This document shows, in pieces, positions 1-12,803 of a DNA stretch of 64,000 bases. Source of the DNA: Plectosphaerella cucumerina (taxonomy: Eukaryota; Ascomycota; Sordariomycetes; Glomerellales; Plectosphaerellaceae); assembly GCA_020746995.1 (NCBI GenBank), contig JAGPXD010000001.1:5828001-5892000 (forward strand), given 5' to 3'. Position numbers and translations under genes: made by a program. Every line of letters starts with the position of its first letter. Positions within the stretch are counted from its first letter, which is position 1. A model generated the notes under the pieces. It searched no databases, was not told the DNA's origin, and saw only the letters and a list, made by a program, of their open reading frames with translations.

Positions 1-1338
1 ACGGTGTCGTCCTCCTTGTACGAAGGCTTGCTGCCGTCGAGCGACTTTCCGTACTGGCCAATGATGACGTTCTTGGGCTCAATGGCGGGGATGGCGCGAA
101 GGACGCGGACCTTCTCGTCGCGGATGTCCTCGGCGGAGAAGGAGATGGGGCGCTCCATGGCGAGGAGGGTCAGCACCTGCAGCAGGTGGTTCTGCATGAC
201 GTCGCGGATGATGCCGAACTCGTCGAAGTAGCCGCCACGGCCCTCGGTGCCAAAGGGCTCCTTGAAGGTGATCTGGACGTTGTCGATGTTCTGCCTGTTC
301 CAGGTGGCGCCGAAGAACGAGTTGCCGAAGCGCAGGATGAGGATGTTCTTGACCATCTCCTTGCCGAGGTAGTGGTCGATGCGGAAGAGCTCATCTTCCT
401 TCCAGTCGGGCTCGAGCGACTTCTGGAGCTCCCGGGAGCTGGCAAGGTCCTTGCCGAAGGGCTTCTCGACCTGTAGTGGAGAGAAGCTTGCGTCAGTAGC
501 GTTCTTGGACAGTGGGTGACCCAAGCAGGGTGCTGGGAACATACGATGACGCGGGCAATGCCCTTGGTGGGGTAGCAGCACTTCTTCAGGTGCTGGGAGA
601 CGATGGTGAAGACGCTGGGAGGGAGGGCCATGTAGAACAGGCGGTGGGTCTCGGCCCTGCCCTTCTCGAGCTCCTCGAGGTGCTGGTTGAGGGCGTTGAA
701 GGACTCATCCTTGTCGTACTGTCCCGAGATGTATGTGCACAGGTTGCAGAAGTCGTTCAGCTGCTGCTCGATCTCCTTGGTGGGGGTCTTCATGTAGGAC
801 CTGATGCGACGGATGTACTCGTCGTGGTCCATCTTGGTGCGCGCATAGCCGACGATCTTAATGTCTTTGGGCAAGAACTGGTTGCGGTACTAGAAGGGAA
901 TTGAGTATCAGCGAGGCTGTCGCATTTGATGTCGCGGCTGTATTTGTGCCTTCCTGGGCCAGGCTGGCTGGGTGTTGAGCGTGAAGGACTTACGAGACCA
1001 AAAAGCGCGGGGTACTAAGACAGGTCAGCCAGGGTTGCACCAATTGAGAGGACCAGAGACTCCCATACCGTCTTCTTCTTTGCCAGATCGCCAGAGGCAC
1101 CGAGAACAACAATGACGGTGTTCTCCTTGAGCTCCAGCGTGCTGTTGAGAGGGCGGTCAGCAATTGATCACCTTTGAGGGTCGCGACAGAGCTCCCTTTC
1201 GGGTCGGGGCATCTTGACGCGGGGGGTTGGCTGGCGAGCGGGCGAAGCTCCAGACAGTGCAGGGCCGCCCGGCTTCGGTTGGGGCGAAGCTGGTGGGGTA
1301 GGTAGGACGTACGAAGCGGCGGAGGTAAGGTCGGACAT
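1..1338 (-). CDS. zwf1: Glucose-6-phosphate 1-dehydrogenase, 5' part (partial, runs off left edge)
   Basis: Cytosolic first enzyme of the oxidative pentose phosphate pathway (glucose-6-phosphate + NADP+ to 6-phosphogluconolactone + NADPH). Exons on the minus strand: 1338-1172, 1141-1069, 1014-994, 889-545 and 470-1, all in phase, giving about 359 of the roughly 500 residues expected; the C-terminus lies outside the window. The NADP-binding motif GASGDLAKK is at residues 70-78 and the active-site motif RIDHYLGK at 232-239. Exon 3 is only 21 nt and encodes YPALFGL. The start at 1338 is inferred: it gives a proline-rich leader of 55 residues that joins in phase to the conserved ELKENTVIVVLGASGDL. 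Its donor, GTGATC, is weak, so the first exon is less certain than the rest. Confidence 0.93.
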
Positions 1339-4275
1339 GGCGGCGGACGGTAGGTAGATGTGTCAACTAATGGTGCTAAATGGAAGAGCCCCGAGGACAC
1401 GGTCAGCAAGGGGAGCTCGGTCGGTGTGAGAAAGAGTTGAGGGGAGGAATGTGAAGGACGGATAAGTAGCGAAGAAGCAGAGCAGAGCAGGACAGGACGG
1501 GCGGCGGACGACGAAGCCAGCAGCAGGGAAGGTAGGGGAATTTAGTAATGACGCCGGGGGGAGGCGAGACGGGGGCGTGACGCTGGCCACGGGAGGTTTT
1601 GGGGGTCCCCTCTCAGGCGCCCGCCCCGCCACGGCTCTGCTGGACCTGACTTGACTGGACGGCGCGGGCAGGTCGGACCTTCGCCCTCGCACCGTTTCAA
1701 GCGAAGGCCGCGGCGGGGTGACCATTACCAATGCCGCCGGACACCTTTTCTCAGGTTGGTCCCGGTACGGCCGAGCCTCGATGGCTGGGGGATACTGGAG
1801 CACGGAAGCGCAATGTCCAACAGAGTCGTGCCGCGCCGCGCGCACGAGCGAGCAAGCTGCCCTGCCCGTCACATAAAAGTGACGACAGCTCGTGCAGTTG
1901 CGTTGCGTTGCTGTGGCCCGATCTGTGGTGGCTCCCCCAGTAACCCCACCGTCGATGCTCGCCAGGTTCGGTGTCTCCCGCCCGCTCGCTTGTCGGTGTC
2001 GGCATCGACCCCTCGCTGTCCAGCTCCGGAGCTCAGAGCTCCAGGATGGTGGGGTCCTTTTTTTTGTCGCCCATTGGGATCATTGGGAAACAGGGCCCGA
2101 CTTGGGGAACTTCGAAAGATGTGATGGGAGGCTGACTCACGTTTCCCGCAACTCCGTCAAATGTCGACAAGCCAGTTCGTTCAGGTTGTCGTGTCTGCGT
2201 CCGTCGGGTAGAGGAGAGGAGAGGGAGAAAGTCTGGATTGCGTCGTGTGTCAGGAGGAAGAAAGAGGAAGAGCGAGGGGAGGGAGGGGTTGGTTGAGGAG
2301 GGAGTGGGAGGGATAAACGACTTACAAGAACCCTCCAACGGACCTGGCTGGCCTCTTGGGTAATAAGCCAAGGTAAAAACAGGCACTTCAATGACTGACA
2401 GATCGAGGTCCGAGTCCGCTCCCGGGTCCCAGCGCTCTGGAGCGGGACTTGAAGAGCAGTCGACTAGCAGCACCACGAGTGACGAAATGGGCTCTTCCGC
2501 CTGCGGGTTTGTCCAGCGATGGCGGCCGGTCGACGGGGGATTGACAAGGGTCTCGAGGGGAGGAGGTGCGGGCCGTTGTTCGGGGGGGTTTTCCAAGCAC
2601 GTCCAGGCAGGGGGAGCTGTACTTTCGGAAATGTTGAGCTCTAAGCACCGAGGTATAGTAGGGCGGATGTCTCCTCTCGCGGACTTTTTCCGGCAGTGGT
2701 CTTTTTTGGCGGTGTTTGTGGCTCGTGAGTCCGCTGTAAAGTCCACCGAGAGTTGTTGGATGATGGGTAAGGTAGCGGAGATGGAAGTCACGGCTCGCAA
2801 GCTGGAAGCACCCGGTCTCTTATAAATATGGCTGGCAGAGAGGTGTATCTTCCTTCACTTGGATCCTGGGTTTCACTTGCCGTTGTCTATGCACAATAGA
2901 TGGCACGGGTGAATTGTCGGACTCTTGTCATTCTGGAAGCCCTCGTCCCCCCCTCGATAACAGCTCCAGGCGCTTCGGCGCACCCAGATCAGACAGCCCC
3001 GCGCTTCCGGCTCAATTGACGCAGGCAAGAAACCCCGCCAAGTGCCGTCAGTGGGTACAGATGGAAATGGGTCCGGGCCTCTTGACCCTGACCCCCAACC
3101 TGAACACCGATGACCTCCGGTCGGACATGTCAGCGAGAGCGACCGGTGCTCCGTGGTCCCTGAAACTTTCGGCCTTAAGATCCCTCGGCCACTGCACGGG
3201 AACCTTGACGCTTTTCCGGGCGACCAGACATGCTGGACCTCTCGTCGGTCTCCAGTCTCCAGATCACGTCGAAGTGACTAACAACCAGCAACGCCCATAA
3301 TGAACCATCCGAGTGCATGACCCGGAGCTATCGGGAATAGACTCGGATCGCCCGGTCAGCGGTGTGTTGTCGTCGGCTTAATAAGTAAAACTGCACGCCA
3401 GCATGGTTCGACTAACACCTTATCGGAGCTCGAACGGAGATCCTCAGAGAGAGCGGTGCAGCCAGAGCCGCAGCCGCCTGTTCCTGCGTCAGGGAAGCGT
3501 CTCGTAACTCCGCGGTCAACGTCGCGGCTTCATCCCGTGTTGATAAGAAGACTCTGGACCTCCGACAGAGCACCCTTCCAGGCCACCGCCACTTTCGCAC
3601 GTCTCCTCCGCCTTCCCGTAGTAGCCTCTTCCTTCTCTCAACACCTGACAGCCAGTGCACGGCAGGATGGCGGCAGCGACGATTGACGGACTTTCTCACC
3701 TGGGCCCTCGAATCGAGCTCCAGTGGCAGGTCCACACCGACGGGAGAATTGGGGGAAGGAGCCGCACCAGTGAAAGGCCGCCCCTCGACGTCAGAACCCC
3801 CCGACGCGGTTGTCTCTGATAAATCGCGCGTGGGTGGACGGGGGGGTTGATCTGGAAGCGCCTGACAATGAGATGCGGGTAAACCCACCGAGGGGCACCG
3901 GGATCATCACGGTTGTTGCGGCTGGGCAGTTCAGGTTGCTTACTAAATCGGCATTTCTCCGGTAATCGGCTAGGCGCACAGACCACCACAAACATCAACA
4001 GATAAGATAAGCCTTGACAACGTCGTCACTGGGAAACCGTGAAATGGTACAGATGTGGGGCCCGTCATGTGACTAGGGCTCCCTCTTGAGGCGAGAACGC
4101 AAATTTTGGTGGGCTACGCGACCCAGGCCGTCCCCCCCGAACACCACGGCGACATCCCACGACAACCACCAACGGCGGCAACTAACATTTAGGGAATTGA
4201 CCTGTCGCGAAAGGCCCATTCCTTTCTTTCCTTTACGATAACCAGTCCGGTCAAGTGAGGGATCACTCCGTCAAG
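1339..4275. other. Divergent intergenic region between G6PDH and eL33
   Basis: This 2.9-kb stretch separates two outward-facing genes and should hold both promoters. On the G6PDH strand it is pyrimidine-rich around 2190-2300, as fungal 5' leaders often are. A TATTTATA-like element lies at about 2820-2830, also readable as TATAAATA on the plus strand. I see no supported gene here. Confidence 0.6.
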
Positions 4276-5073
4276 ATGCCTTCCGAGCAGGGTCACCGCC
4301 GTAAGTATTCTCGAACGCTGTCCCGAGGCGCATCTCGAATTCCCGGGCGACCTCTTGGCCAAACCGCGCAGACGAGCGCCGGGAGTTTTGCGCCCAATGT
4401 CGAACACAGAACCTGATTGCTGACCTTTTCCAGTTTACGTGAAGTAAGTTTCAGCCCACCGAGAGAATACCGATGCGACGAAGTCCCCGCCCACACGAAA
4501 TGTTTTCCCGAATCCAATCCCAACTCCCACAACCCAACCCCCGAGAAGGCGAACGCAGACAATGCTGGAATCGAGACGAGAAGTGGTGGAATTTATCATC
4601 GAAAGAACGACGACTGACTGAACGGCAATAGGGGACGCCACCTGTCCTACCAGCGCTCCCGCCACGTCACGCACTCCGCGACCAGCCTCATCAAGATTGA
4701 GGGTGTCGACAACACGGACGCCGCGAAGTAGGAATACCCCGTTTTCACACCAAGCATTGCGCTGTTGCTGATGCGAAGAACAGCTTCTACCTCGGCAAGA
4801 AGGTCGCCTACGTGTACAAGGCCCAGAAGGAGATCCGCGGCACCAGGATCCGCGTCATCTGGGGCAAGGTCACCCGTCCCCACGGTACATACTCTCCCCT
4901 TTTTCTGCAGTCGCAAGCCCTGCGCTCTTCGACACTCTCTCCACGCCGGCAATGCTGACGTTTTTCCGTGTCCAGGCAACTCTGGCGTCGTCCGCGCCAA
5001 GTTCCGCAACCCTCTCCCCGCCAAGTCTTTCGGCGCCTCCGTCCGCGTCATGCTTTACCCCTCTTCGATATAA
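4276..5073 (+). CDS. rpl33: 60S ribosomal protein eL33 (L35Ae family)
   Basis: Cytosolic large-subunit ribosomal protein of 109 residues, the usual length for the family. Exons: 4276-4300, 4434-4443, 4632-4727, 4784-4884 and 4976-5073, total 330 nt in phase. The spliced protein starts MPSEQGHRLYVKGRHLSYQ and ends in the family-typical SVRVMLYPSSI; GKVTRPHGNSGVVRAKF is also characteristic. Exon 2 is 10 nt long and is needed to give the conserved LYVK. Four introns crowd the first two thirds of a very short gene, which is common for fungal ribosomal protein genes. The donors are GTAAGT, GTAAGT, GTAGGA and GTACAT. Confidence 0.96.
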
Positions 5074-8000
5074 AATGGTCCCAGGACGGAGTTGGTAGTG
5101 AGGATGGTTTTCTGAAATGGCTGCATCGGTCATGGTCACGGATCAGAGCATAGCCTTCGGTTTAAGGCTGCACGAATGAAATTCGTCAAAAATCAACCCC
5201 CTCGAACAAGAAACGAACCCCCATTCCCCCAGGGACCCGTGTCGGGGGGCCGACGCTCCCGGCGGGAAAGATGATATCTTTGGACTCTGTGTGCACTGAG
5301 AACCGGTTACCGCGTGAGTCGTAACGGAGAGATGACATGGTCTCATATATGGGGAACTCTTGAGACGTCGGCGGCTTGATATGGAAGCCGACATCGAGGA
5401 CGGACATCGGAGTACGGATCCCACGGCCACGCTTTCACCATCCCCCATGCCGACGACTGATTGTTATGGAAGGGGAGGGAGAGCGGCACTTTGACAGATC
5501 CCGTTATCTGAAAGGCATCAACATGATTCTTCATGCCATGAATGTGACGACCCAAACATCCCAATTGTGTGTGTCTATCAATATCTCTGGCCAGTGGTTG
5601 CTGTGACAGGACGGGCAGTCCTCGAGGTATGACGTATGTTTAGGGTACGGGTGACAGACATGAGCTCTTGGTGTATGGCGGGGCTTCTTTCTCCTGCACA
5701 TGTCGAACATCAGAGCGGCCTTGTTGTGTTTTGTCAAGTTGCCGGGGCATGTTGTTGACATCGAGTTCCCCGCCCCTGATGAAGGGCTCGAGCCAACCGA
5801 CCGCTAACCGACCTCTAAGGTGTTCACCTGGTCATTACTAGACCCACGGCTGTCTTCCAGCCTTGCCGTCTTGTTGACTTCCATCTGTTTGGGGTCGTAT
5901 CCGGCTGGGAGATCGTGGATCGTGGATCGTGGTCTTGATTACAAGTTGCCCCGCCAGAACAGCATGTCAACATCGTGGCCAAGTTTGACCGATAGCACTG
6001 ATTTGCAAGTCTAGCTCAGACTTGAGAGTCGTAGAAGATTACAGGCTGCCCGTGGCGGTGGCGTGGCTGTTCAAGGCGGCTGACAGTTCTTATAGTCATC
6101 ACGCTGTCAGCAAGACTGGCGGCCCAACTCGACGGTTCCGACGTCGTCATGGCACGTCGATCCCTTCTCTGCAGCCAGCGGTTTGGAGCGAAGGCCCGAA
6201 GATGGTACCTTTCCCGTACATAACTCACAATGAAGATGATGTGACGCTGACGGGCTCTTGCTTTGGCCAGCTTACCAGGATATAATGCCGTGGCCCTACT
6301 TGTGTGCGTCGATGGTGAGACGACAGGTATTCGGTACATCAATAGAACTACATGTATTCAAGACACCAATTGCTGGTGCAATGAGAACTTTGCATATGAC
6401 TAGCTCAGAGAGGTGAGTGGGAGCCCTGCTACCAAGGACGCGGAGCCAGGGAAAGCCATCAGTGTTGAGTGATGCTACGGCAGTCAATCTGAAGACCCGG
6501 GACGGCCGGGGAGCCGCGTGGCACCTCATTGGCATGGGTGGCCGGGTGGTTAAGCGGCCCGGAGTCAACACTATCGAGGCCGCTGGGCAAAGCCAGCGAA
6601 GTTGAAAGAAAGGAGACCGCCTCCGTTGCAGATAAGCTCAACCCGCGGCAAGCATCTTGATGGGGATGCTCCCGCGAGGAGTTTGTTTCAAACCGGATGT
6701 TTTTTGTCTGATGTGCGACGACGAGCATTCAGCTCCGGGCGAGACCAATAATTGGCCAGGGGCGGGCAACGGATGCTGAAGCTCGGGGCTAGGACCGACA
6801 AGCTCTCGGATGGAAGAGGGCTGCTGTATCAACGCAACCTCGACGGTCGAGCTAAAGCAGACGAGCAAGGAAACAGGGTTGCGGCGCAGCGTGGGATCTC
6901 TGGCTGTCAGTCCTTCCATCCTAGTCCTCGGCCGGCTCGGAGGGGCGCAGTCAAAAGTGTGTGCGTAATGGACGGCAGACGCAGGGCACACGCAACCATC
7001 AAGGCAAGTGTGCAGGTGGTGGGGTAACTTTTTGACGGCCGACTTGCTGTGCTCCGTATAATGGTTCGCCACGACACACGCACCCAAGCAACAAGTGTAG
7101 GTAGCGCTGCTAGGGATTGGTGGTTGATGCCAGGAGGTTGGGGTCGTGGTTGGGAAGGCCGGCCGTCTCGGCGCACAGCGGGGTTCCCGCCAAAGACATC
7201 TTGAGAGACATCTTGTCAAGGCAAACTGGAGCCAAGCCAAGACATCGATTCGGAGGCGGCTGGCACTGGTTCAGACTTGGGACGAGGCCGCCGTCTACAA
7301 CGCGGGGGGTGCTGAGACCTTGGATCTGCAGGAAGAACAAAAGCCATGTGCGACTGGTTCTTCTGAGCGATTCGGAAGCCGTGGCGAAAATCCGCGATGC
7401 CATGCTGATGCAAGACCTCGTATTTCCTGGGGTACCTGCCGGTGCCTGTGCATGTCAATGGACAAAGACAGACGGTCAGATAGATAGACACGTACGTCGG
7501 CCGGGGTAAGGACAGGGAAACCCCTCATCCAGACCCAGAAGACCTCCGTTTGACGTTCTGGACGCTACGTGGGCTCGACTGCGCCCGGGAGCCCCATTGA
7601 ATTGGATGTTGCAGCTCGGCGTATCCAGATTGTGGCCCTGTTCGTGGAAGTGATGGACAGGAGATGTCAGAGCTTTTCTTGGAGGGATACGTCAAGCCCT
7701 GCAGATCGGTGCTCATCCTTTTCTGCTGGAGCTTTCTTCCGAGTCCGTCGGCGGGGGGACAGGTGGTGGCAGTAAGGTAGGGGAGCGAAGGTTTGGCCGA
7801 TGGCACCCGGTCAACTCGTATGAGGGTTGGGATGGGCCTTCCCAGTCCGAGTCAATGGCGATGGAGGGGGGGCGGAACGCGTAATGGCGCGTCAGGAACC
7901 GGCGATACGGTGCTGAAAGCGTGCCCCGAAGCCAGGCGGGTTGGCGGGGGAGCTAAAAGGGTCTGATAGCGCGGATTGCCGGCAGTGCCCAAGTCTGATA

Positions 8001-10538
8001 GCCTGGCAAGCCTGGTAGCGCACCTCAAGTAATGGACGGGAGGTGCGGGCAACGGGACGGAGAGGAAGGACCTCCTCAGACCACTCTGCCCCGAGTCGGG
8101 CATGAGGTGATGGATGTCGCGTTGAAGCCCCGATTGGTATTGGCCCGTTTTCCATCCCACAGCCCGGGACCCCGTCCGCCGCTGATTGATTGATCGCCCC
8201 GAGATGGTAACAGGTACCTTCTGACGGGATGGGGGAATCAAGAGAGAGATGTGCCGTTGTTGTCAGATATAGAACGGCGCCCGCCACCGCCTTCCCAACG
8301 TCAGAAAGATTTCTCTTTCCGACCTTTTTCGCGACACTCAATCGCCGGGCTCCTTTCATCGTATCAAGGCCAGGCCTGCTGTGTATCCCGTGCCTGCTCT
8401 CCCAACTGCTCTTCGAAACGACAGGCAGCCGACCCGCCTCTTCCGACGTTCACCGAGTCAGCAGAAAAGTCCCAGCCCACGACATTCACTTGAAGTCGGA
8501 CGTCTGCTTTCGAAGCAGCCCTGAAATCCGGTGGTAGCACGACCAGGCGTATTCCGGCCAGTGAGTGAAGCAGCTTTGACGAACACGAGATCCGCGGCGC
8601 AGAAGGCCAATTTCGCCAACACCACCGTACGAGTCACCAGGCGGCGGACTTCCCATCCCGCCACTTCCCCCCTCAGGACCAAGCAGGAAGGTACGGAACC
8701 CTAGACATGCAGCCTCGGCGGGCGGCGGAGATGTCGTGCTCCGACTGAAGATAGTGGCGTACTGACACAGCCGACAGCGGCAGCTTCTTGACCTCCCGGA
8801 CTCAACGTCGACAGCATCGAAGTTCCGGTGAAACAACCGAGACAGACTGGAGGACCTCGCATTGCCTCCGAACGACTTGGACAAGGCTCTACTCGCGACA
8901 AAGACAGCAACTGGACCCCTCAGGCCGCTCAGTCTTCTTCGATTCCCCCGCGCTTCGAGTTGTATTGCATCGGAGAGGAGGCTTGCGCACTTGCGTCACA
9001 GCTCAGCGTGGAATTGCGCCTGCGTCAAACCCCATTCCGCCACGGCCGTCGAACGTCAGTCGGCCCTTTGCACTGCGTTCCAGTCAACAGGGGAAAACGA
9101 CCAGACTCGTGAGGACGCATAGTGTTCTGACGAGAAGCTTGCAAATTAGCAACCCGGACGAGAAACCGCCCCCCGCACACTCACTTACCTCGACAGTTCG
9201 GCCGATTTTCGACACCCGCGTTCTCCTCGGACAGGAACAGTTGTACAACTTGAAGGAGAAGAAAAAGAGAAGGAGGAAAGCGACCAAGACTCTGGCCCAC
9301 GCATCCACGACCCGTCCATCTGCCCTGGCAACCTGGCAACAGCTTCGTCTTGTTCCATCACCTCTCACAGCTGTGATCGTCGATCCAGTTACCCACCACA
9401 GCTCCTCCTGGCCCTGACGGCCGAAACCAACACCCTGATCCGCCGCTAGCACGGAGCAGCAGCAGTTTCTTCGACAGGGGGTTCCACCGCCTCGCACACA
9501 TCCTCCAGTTTTAGTGCACCGAAGCACCGTGCAGGCCTCCCGTTACGACACGACCACCCGCCAAGGCCAACCACCCCCCCTTGCCACTGCACCACGACCC
9601 TAGCGCACCGTGGCCCCCAATTAGCGGGCCCCACGCACCCGAACAGCGCCCACGCCGCTTTCTCGATCCCTGCCATCGCAATTGTCCCATCGACTTTTCT
9701 TACGGAGTGGACGGCTTCGCAAACAAGCCACCGGCAACCCCCCGTCCCCGTCCCTGTCGCTCCAGAGACTCCCCCGTCACTTCGAACTTGACGTCTTCAG
9801 TCGCTCGCTCCCTCGCTATCCGGGCGCTCCCTAGACAACTCCCCGACCGAACGAGAGAGTGAAGAGATACGCTCACTGGACGTGAATTCAACAAGAGCCT
9901 TCTGAGACATTCGTCTTTTCATCCCCCGCCTACGTTGGCACGCTGCGCCCGTTGCCTGGTCGGCAGCCTGCTACCGTTACGACAGTGGCTCGTTGTTCCT
10001 CATCAACACACACCCCGGTCTCTCTTGGCGCATCCCAGCCACGCGAGACAGAGCTTCCCTGATTTTGGTGGACACCTGCGACAACAGGTCCGTCCCCCCC
10101 TCGACACTACCTACCCAACCCAGCCCACGCCTCCATCCTTTCATCAACCCACACGCCCAAATTTCCTCCATCAAACGGCCCTTGCGTCCACCATCGTCAA
10201 TCAGGATCCTGATTGTGGAATCGCCCTTCTTTTCCCGCACCCACCCGACCAGGGTCAAGACGCCAATTGATTCTCTTGCATCTCTCGCCAACCCGCAATC
10301 TCTCCACCCGCCGCCCGCCGAGATACGACAACCCCCCGTCGACCAGGGACCGTGCCAACGTGCCTTGCGACCGACCAACCCGACCACCATACCATCGCTC
10401 GATCCTGATCCAAGCTCACTGCCGCCGAGACCACAACGGCCCGGTGTGAACTCCAGTCTCTGTTCACCCCTCCCCCTGGCACCCTTGCCGGCATCCCCCG
10501 TTCAATAAAGAGGATCCTACCGCCTTATCACCATCAAG
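5074..10538. other. Gene-poor region of 5.5 kb, ending in a pyrimidine-rich leader
   Basis: No open frame here combines an ATG start, a recognisable family and coding-like composition. From about 9.1 to 10.5 kb the plus strand becomes strongly C/T-rich, consistent with promoter and 5' leader of the DUF2406 gene that follows. A short tandem repeat of the 7-mer gatcgtg lies near 5911-5932. A tRNA-like D-arm string at about 6535-6560 is not followed by a T-arm. Confidence 0.5.
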
Positions 10539-12159
10539 ATGGCAGACCAACGCTACCAAAACCACCCCCTTCCTCCCCCGCCGCCCTCGCACTCCCAGGG
10601 AAACCAATACTCCGAAGAGTCCTCCTCCTACGACTATCGCTCCCAGCAGCCGAGCCAGGCCCAGCAGCAGTACCCCGAGCAGCAATATCAGCAGCCGAAC
10701 CAGCAGACGCAGCAGCACTACCAGCAACAACAGCCCGCTTCGCCAGTCTCGCCGACGTCGTATCAGCAGGTCCAGCCTCCCGCGCAGGCGCACGCCGCAG
10801 TCAAACAGCCACCGGGTCCTCCCCAGCGCCAGCACACCAAGCAGCGGACCTTCAGCTTCCAGTCCAACAAATCTCAGAAGAGCAACGGCAGCCACCACAA
10901 GACCGACAATCACGAGACACACGCAGAGAAGGAGGCCAAACGCCTACACAGCAAAGCCGATCCCACCATGGCCATCAGCGAGGCCGAGCCATGTACTATT
11001 CCCTGCTCATCCCGGCGACTTCCATGGCGCATTACTGACAGCTTTTGTCCACAGCCGCCGTACAGGCCCAGACCAAGAACTCGCTGGCCCCGTTGCGCTC
11101 GATTCAGCACCGGGACTCGTATGGAAACGCCATCGGTGAGATCACCCACAGCTTCCAGGCTTCATGGCATGCCACTAACGTGACGACAGCTGAACCCGAT
11201 CGCTCGAATCCTACCCGCAGCCGCTGGGAACGACCTCTGGATACGATCCGCAGCTTTGAGGCGGCCATCGACGGAGGCTACTCTAGGAAGTCGTTCATTC
11301 GTCAAGGTACGCGGAATTGCCTAGTTGTCGACACTGCATTGCTCAATCGCTGACTCGTTTCACACGCAGACTCGGACAACGCGTCCACCAACTGGAACAG
11401 GCGGAACAGTTATTACGGGAGTGAGTCATGAACATCCCACGTCGCAACCATCATTTCAAGTACTAATTCGGCCCAGGCAACACCGCCCGGTTCCCACAAG
11501 AGAGTTATTATGGCAGCCGACCCATGTCCATGATTCGGTCCGACAGCTCACACATGGACTTTGCCCGTCCGCAACGCGGCAGCTTATATGAGGGCTCGCA
11601 AGCCAACGGCGACAGCTACACCCACAGCGGCAACGGTCAAGGCCCTAGTTACGGTCCCGGATCAAGCCGGCAGCGGACTCCTAGAATGATGTCCGAGCCG
11701 ATGCCCGCGTTCCGGGAGCAGCAGCAGCAGATCTACCCCCTCCCTCACAAAGACCGGTCGTACGAGACGGTCACGACGGCAGCCGGCAGTGGCAGCTCGG
11801 ACCAGGCCGGTTATCAGACGGACCCTACCAGCAGCGACAACAGCTCTGTCCACCGAACGTCCCCACCCAAGCGACAGGAGCCGGTGAATGACTACGGCAT
11901 CGGATTCAACCAGCCTTCGTCGTTCCAGCCCGCAGGCTTCAATATGGCTAACGGCGCGAGGAATGCTGGACCCAATGGCCAGGCGCAACAGCAGCAGCGC
12001 GGGCCTCCTCCGCCGCCGCATGGCCAGATGGCGGCGCCGCAACCGCCTCCGAAGAACGGCAACGTTCTGCTTCGTAAGCAGAGCAGCGCCGTGTCGCGGC
12101 CGGAGGCGCCAGAGAAGAGGAAGAGCTGGTTCTCTCGGAGATTCAGCAAGGCGGCGTAA
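10539..12159 (+). CDS. DUF2406 domain protein
   Basis: Fungal-specific protein of 461 residues. Exons: 10539-10992, 11055-11135, 11190-11306, 11370-11420 and 11477-12159, total 1386 nt in phase. The N-terminus (about residues 1-95) is low-complexity and rich in Gln, Pro and Ser. The conserved DUF2406 core follows: TFSFQSNKSQKS, HAEKEAKRLHSKADPT, SLAPLRSIQHRDSYGNAI and SNPTRSRWERPLDTIRSFEAA (about 110-240). The C-terminal half is again low-complexity and ends in a basic RKSWFSRRFSKAA. Known relatives include small stress-associated yeast proteins such as YGR273C and YMR295C, whose biochemical role is unclear; I assign none. Four introns cluster around the conserved core. Confidence 0.88.
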
Positions 12160-12803
12160 TGCTACTACGTTGCAGAGATTGTTGATGAGAGCGGAGCGTG
12201 CAGCTGGACCTGTTACTTGTGGATACCCCCTACTTTTTCTATCACAGAGCCGGAGAGAGGTGCAACGGGCGCCGATCCCCTCTAGCTTTTTTCTGGTGGA
12301 TGATATGTTTTGCCCTTTTTGGCAGAACAATAGCCCGAACGAACCTCTTCGCCACTGCAAGAGGGGGCATCGGGCACGGGACCACCACGACAGGAAGCGA
12401 GCTGGTGGACGCGGCAAATATGAGCACACGAATGCTGTCACGAGTTTGGCGTTCGGGCGTCTTTTTTTTTGGCCGCGGGGACTTGTCGTTTGAGGGAAGC
12501 TGAGAGGCCGCGTGTAGTGCGGTGCGCATAATTCTTATTTTCGTGGCAAGGCACACCGGCCACCACCTACAGCTTGCGCAACGCGCGCATATATCACTCC
12601 TATGTCTCCTGAACCGTCCGCACTTCTTGAGTGATGTCTCCGTGATTGGGCTGTAGTGACATGGAATATCAGATGCGGGATGTGTGGTCTACAAATAGAT
12701 GTCGTGGTGAGAGACGGCAGAACAGGGGCGTCGTAAGCTGCCTTCCAGCAGACTGGGCATGAACAACTTGAATGAAAAGAACTGGCGCTTCAGGGATCTT
12801 CGC
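12160..12803. other. Convergent intergenic region between DUF2406 and VMA21 genes
   Basis: This 0.64-kb space between two converging genes is expected to hold the 3' UTRs and polyadenylation signals of both. I see no gene in it. Confidence 0.5.

Noticed and set aside
2033..2800. Minus-strand open frame of 255 codons upstream of G6PDH
   Set aside because: It begins with TTG rather than ATG, the first internal ATG is near the end, and its composition is Pro/Ser/Thr/Arg-rich noise. It reads as promoter and leader sequence.
6530..6605. tRNA-like string with a Ser/Leu-type D-arm (ggccgggtggttaagcgg)
   Set aside because: No pairing anticodon stem and no TTCRA T-loop follow, so it is at best a remnant and more likely chance.
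9935..10508. Overlapping plus-strand frames (up to 171 codons) before the DUF2406 gene
   Set aside because: C/T-rich leader translated as Pro/Ser/Thr/His repeats in several frames at once, with no family signature.
11662..12441. 259-codon frame antisense to the DUF2406 gene
   Set aside because: It lies opposite a well-supported coding exon and shows Arg/Leu-rich shadow composition.
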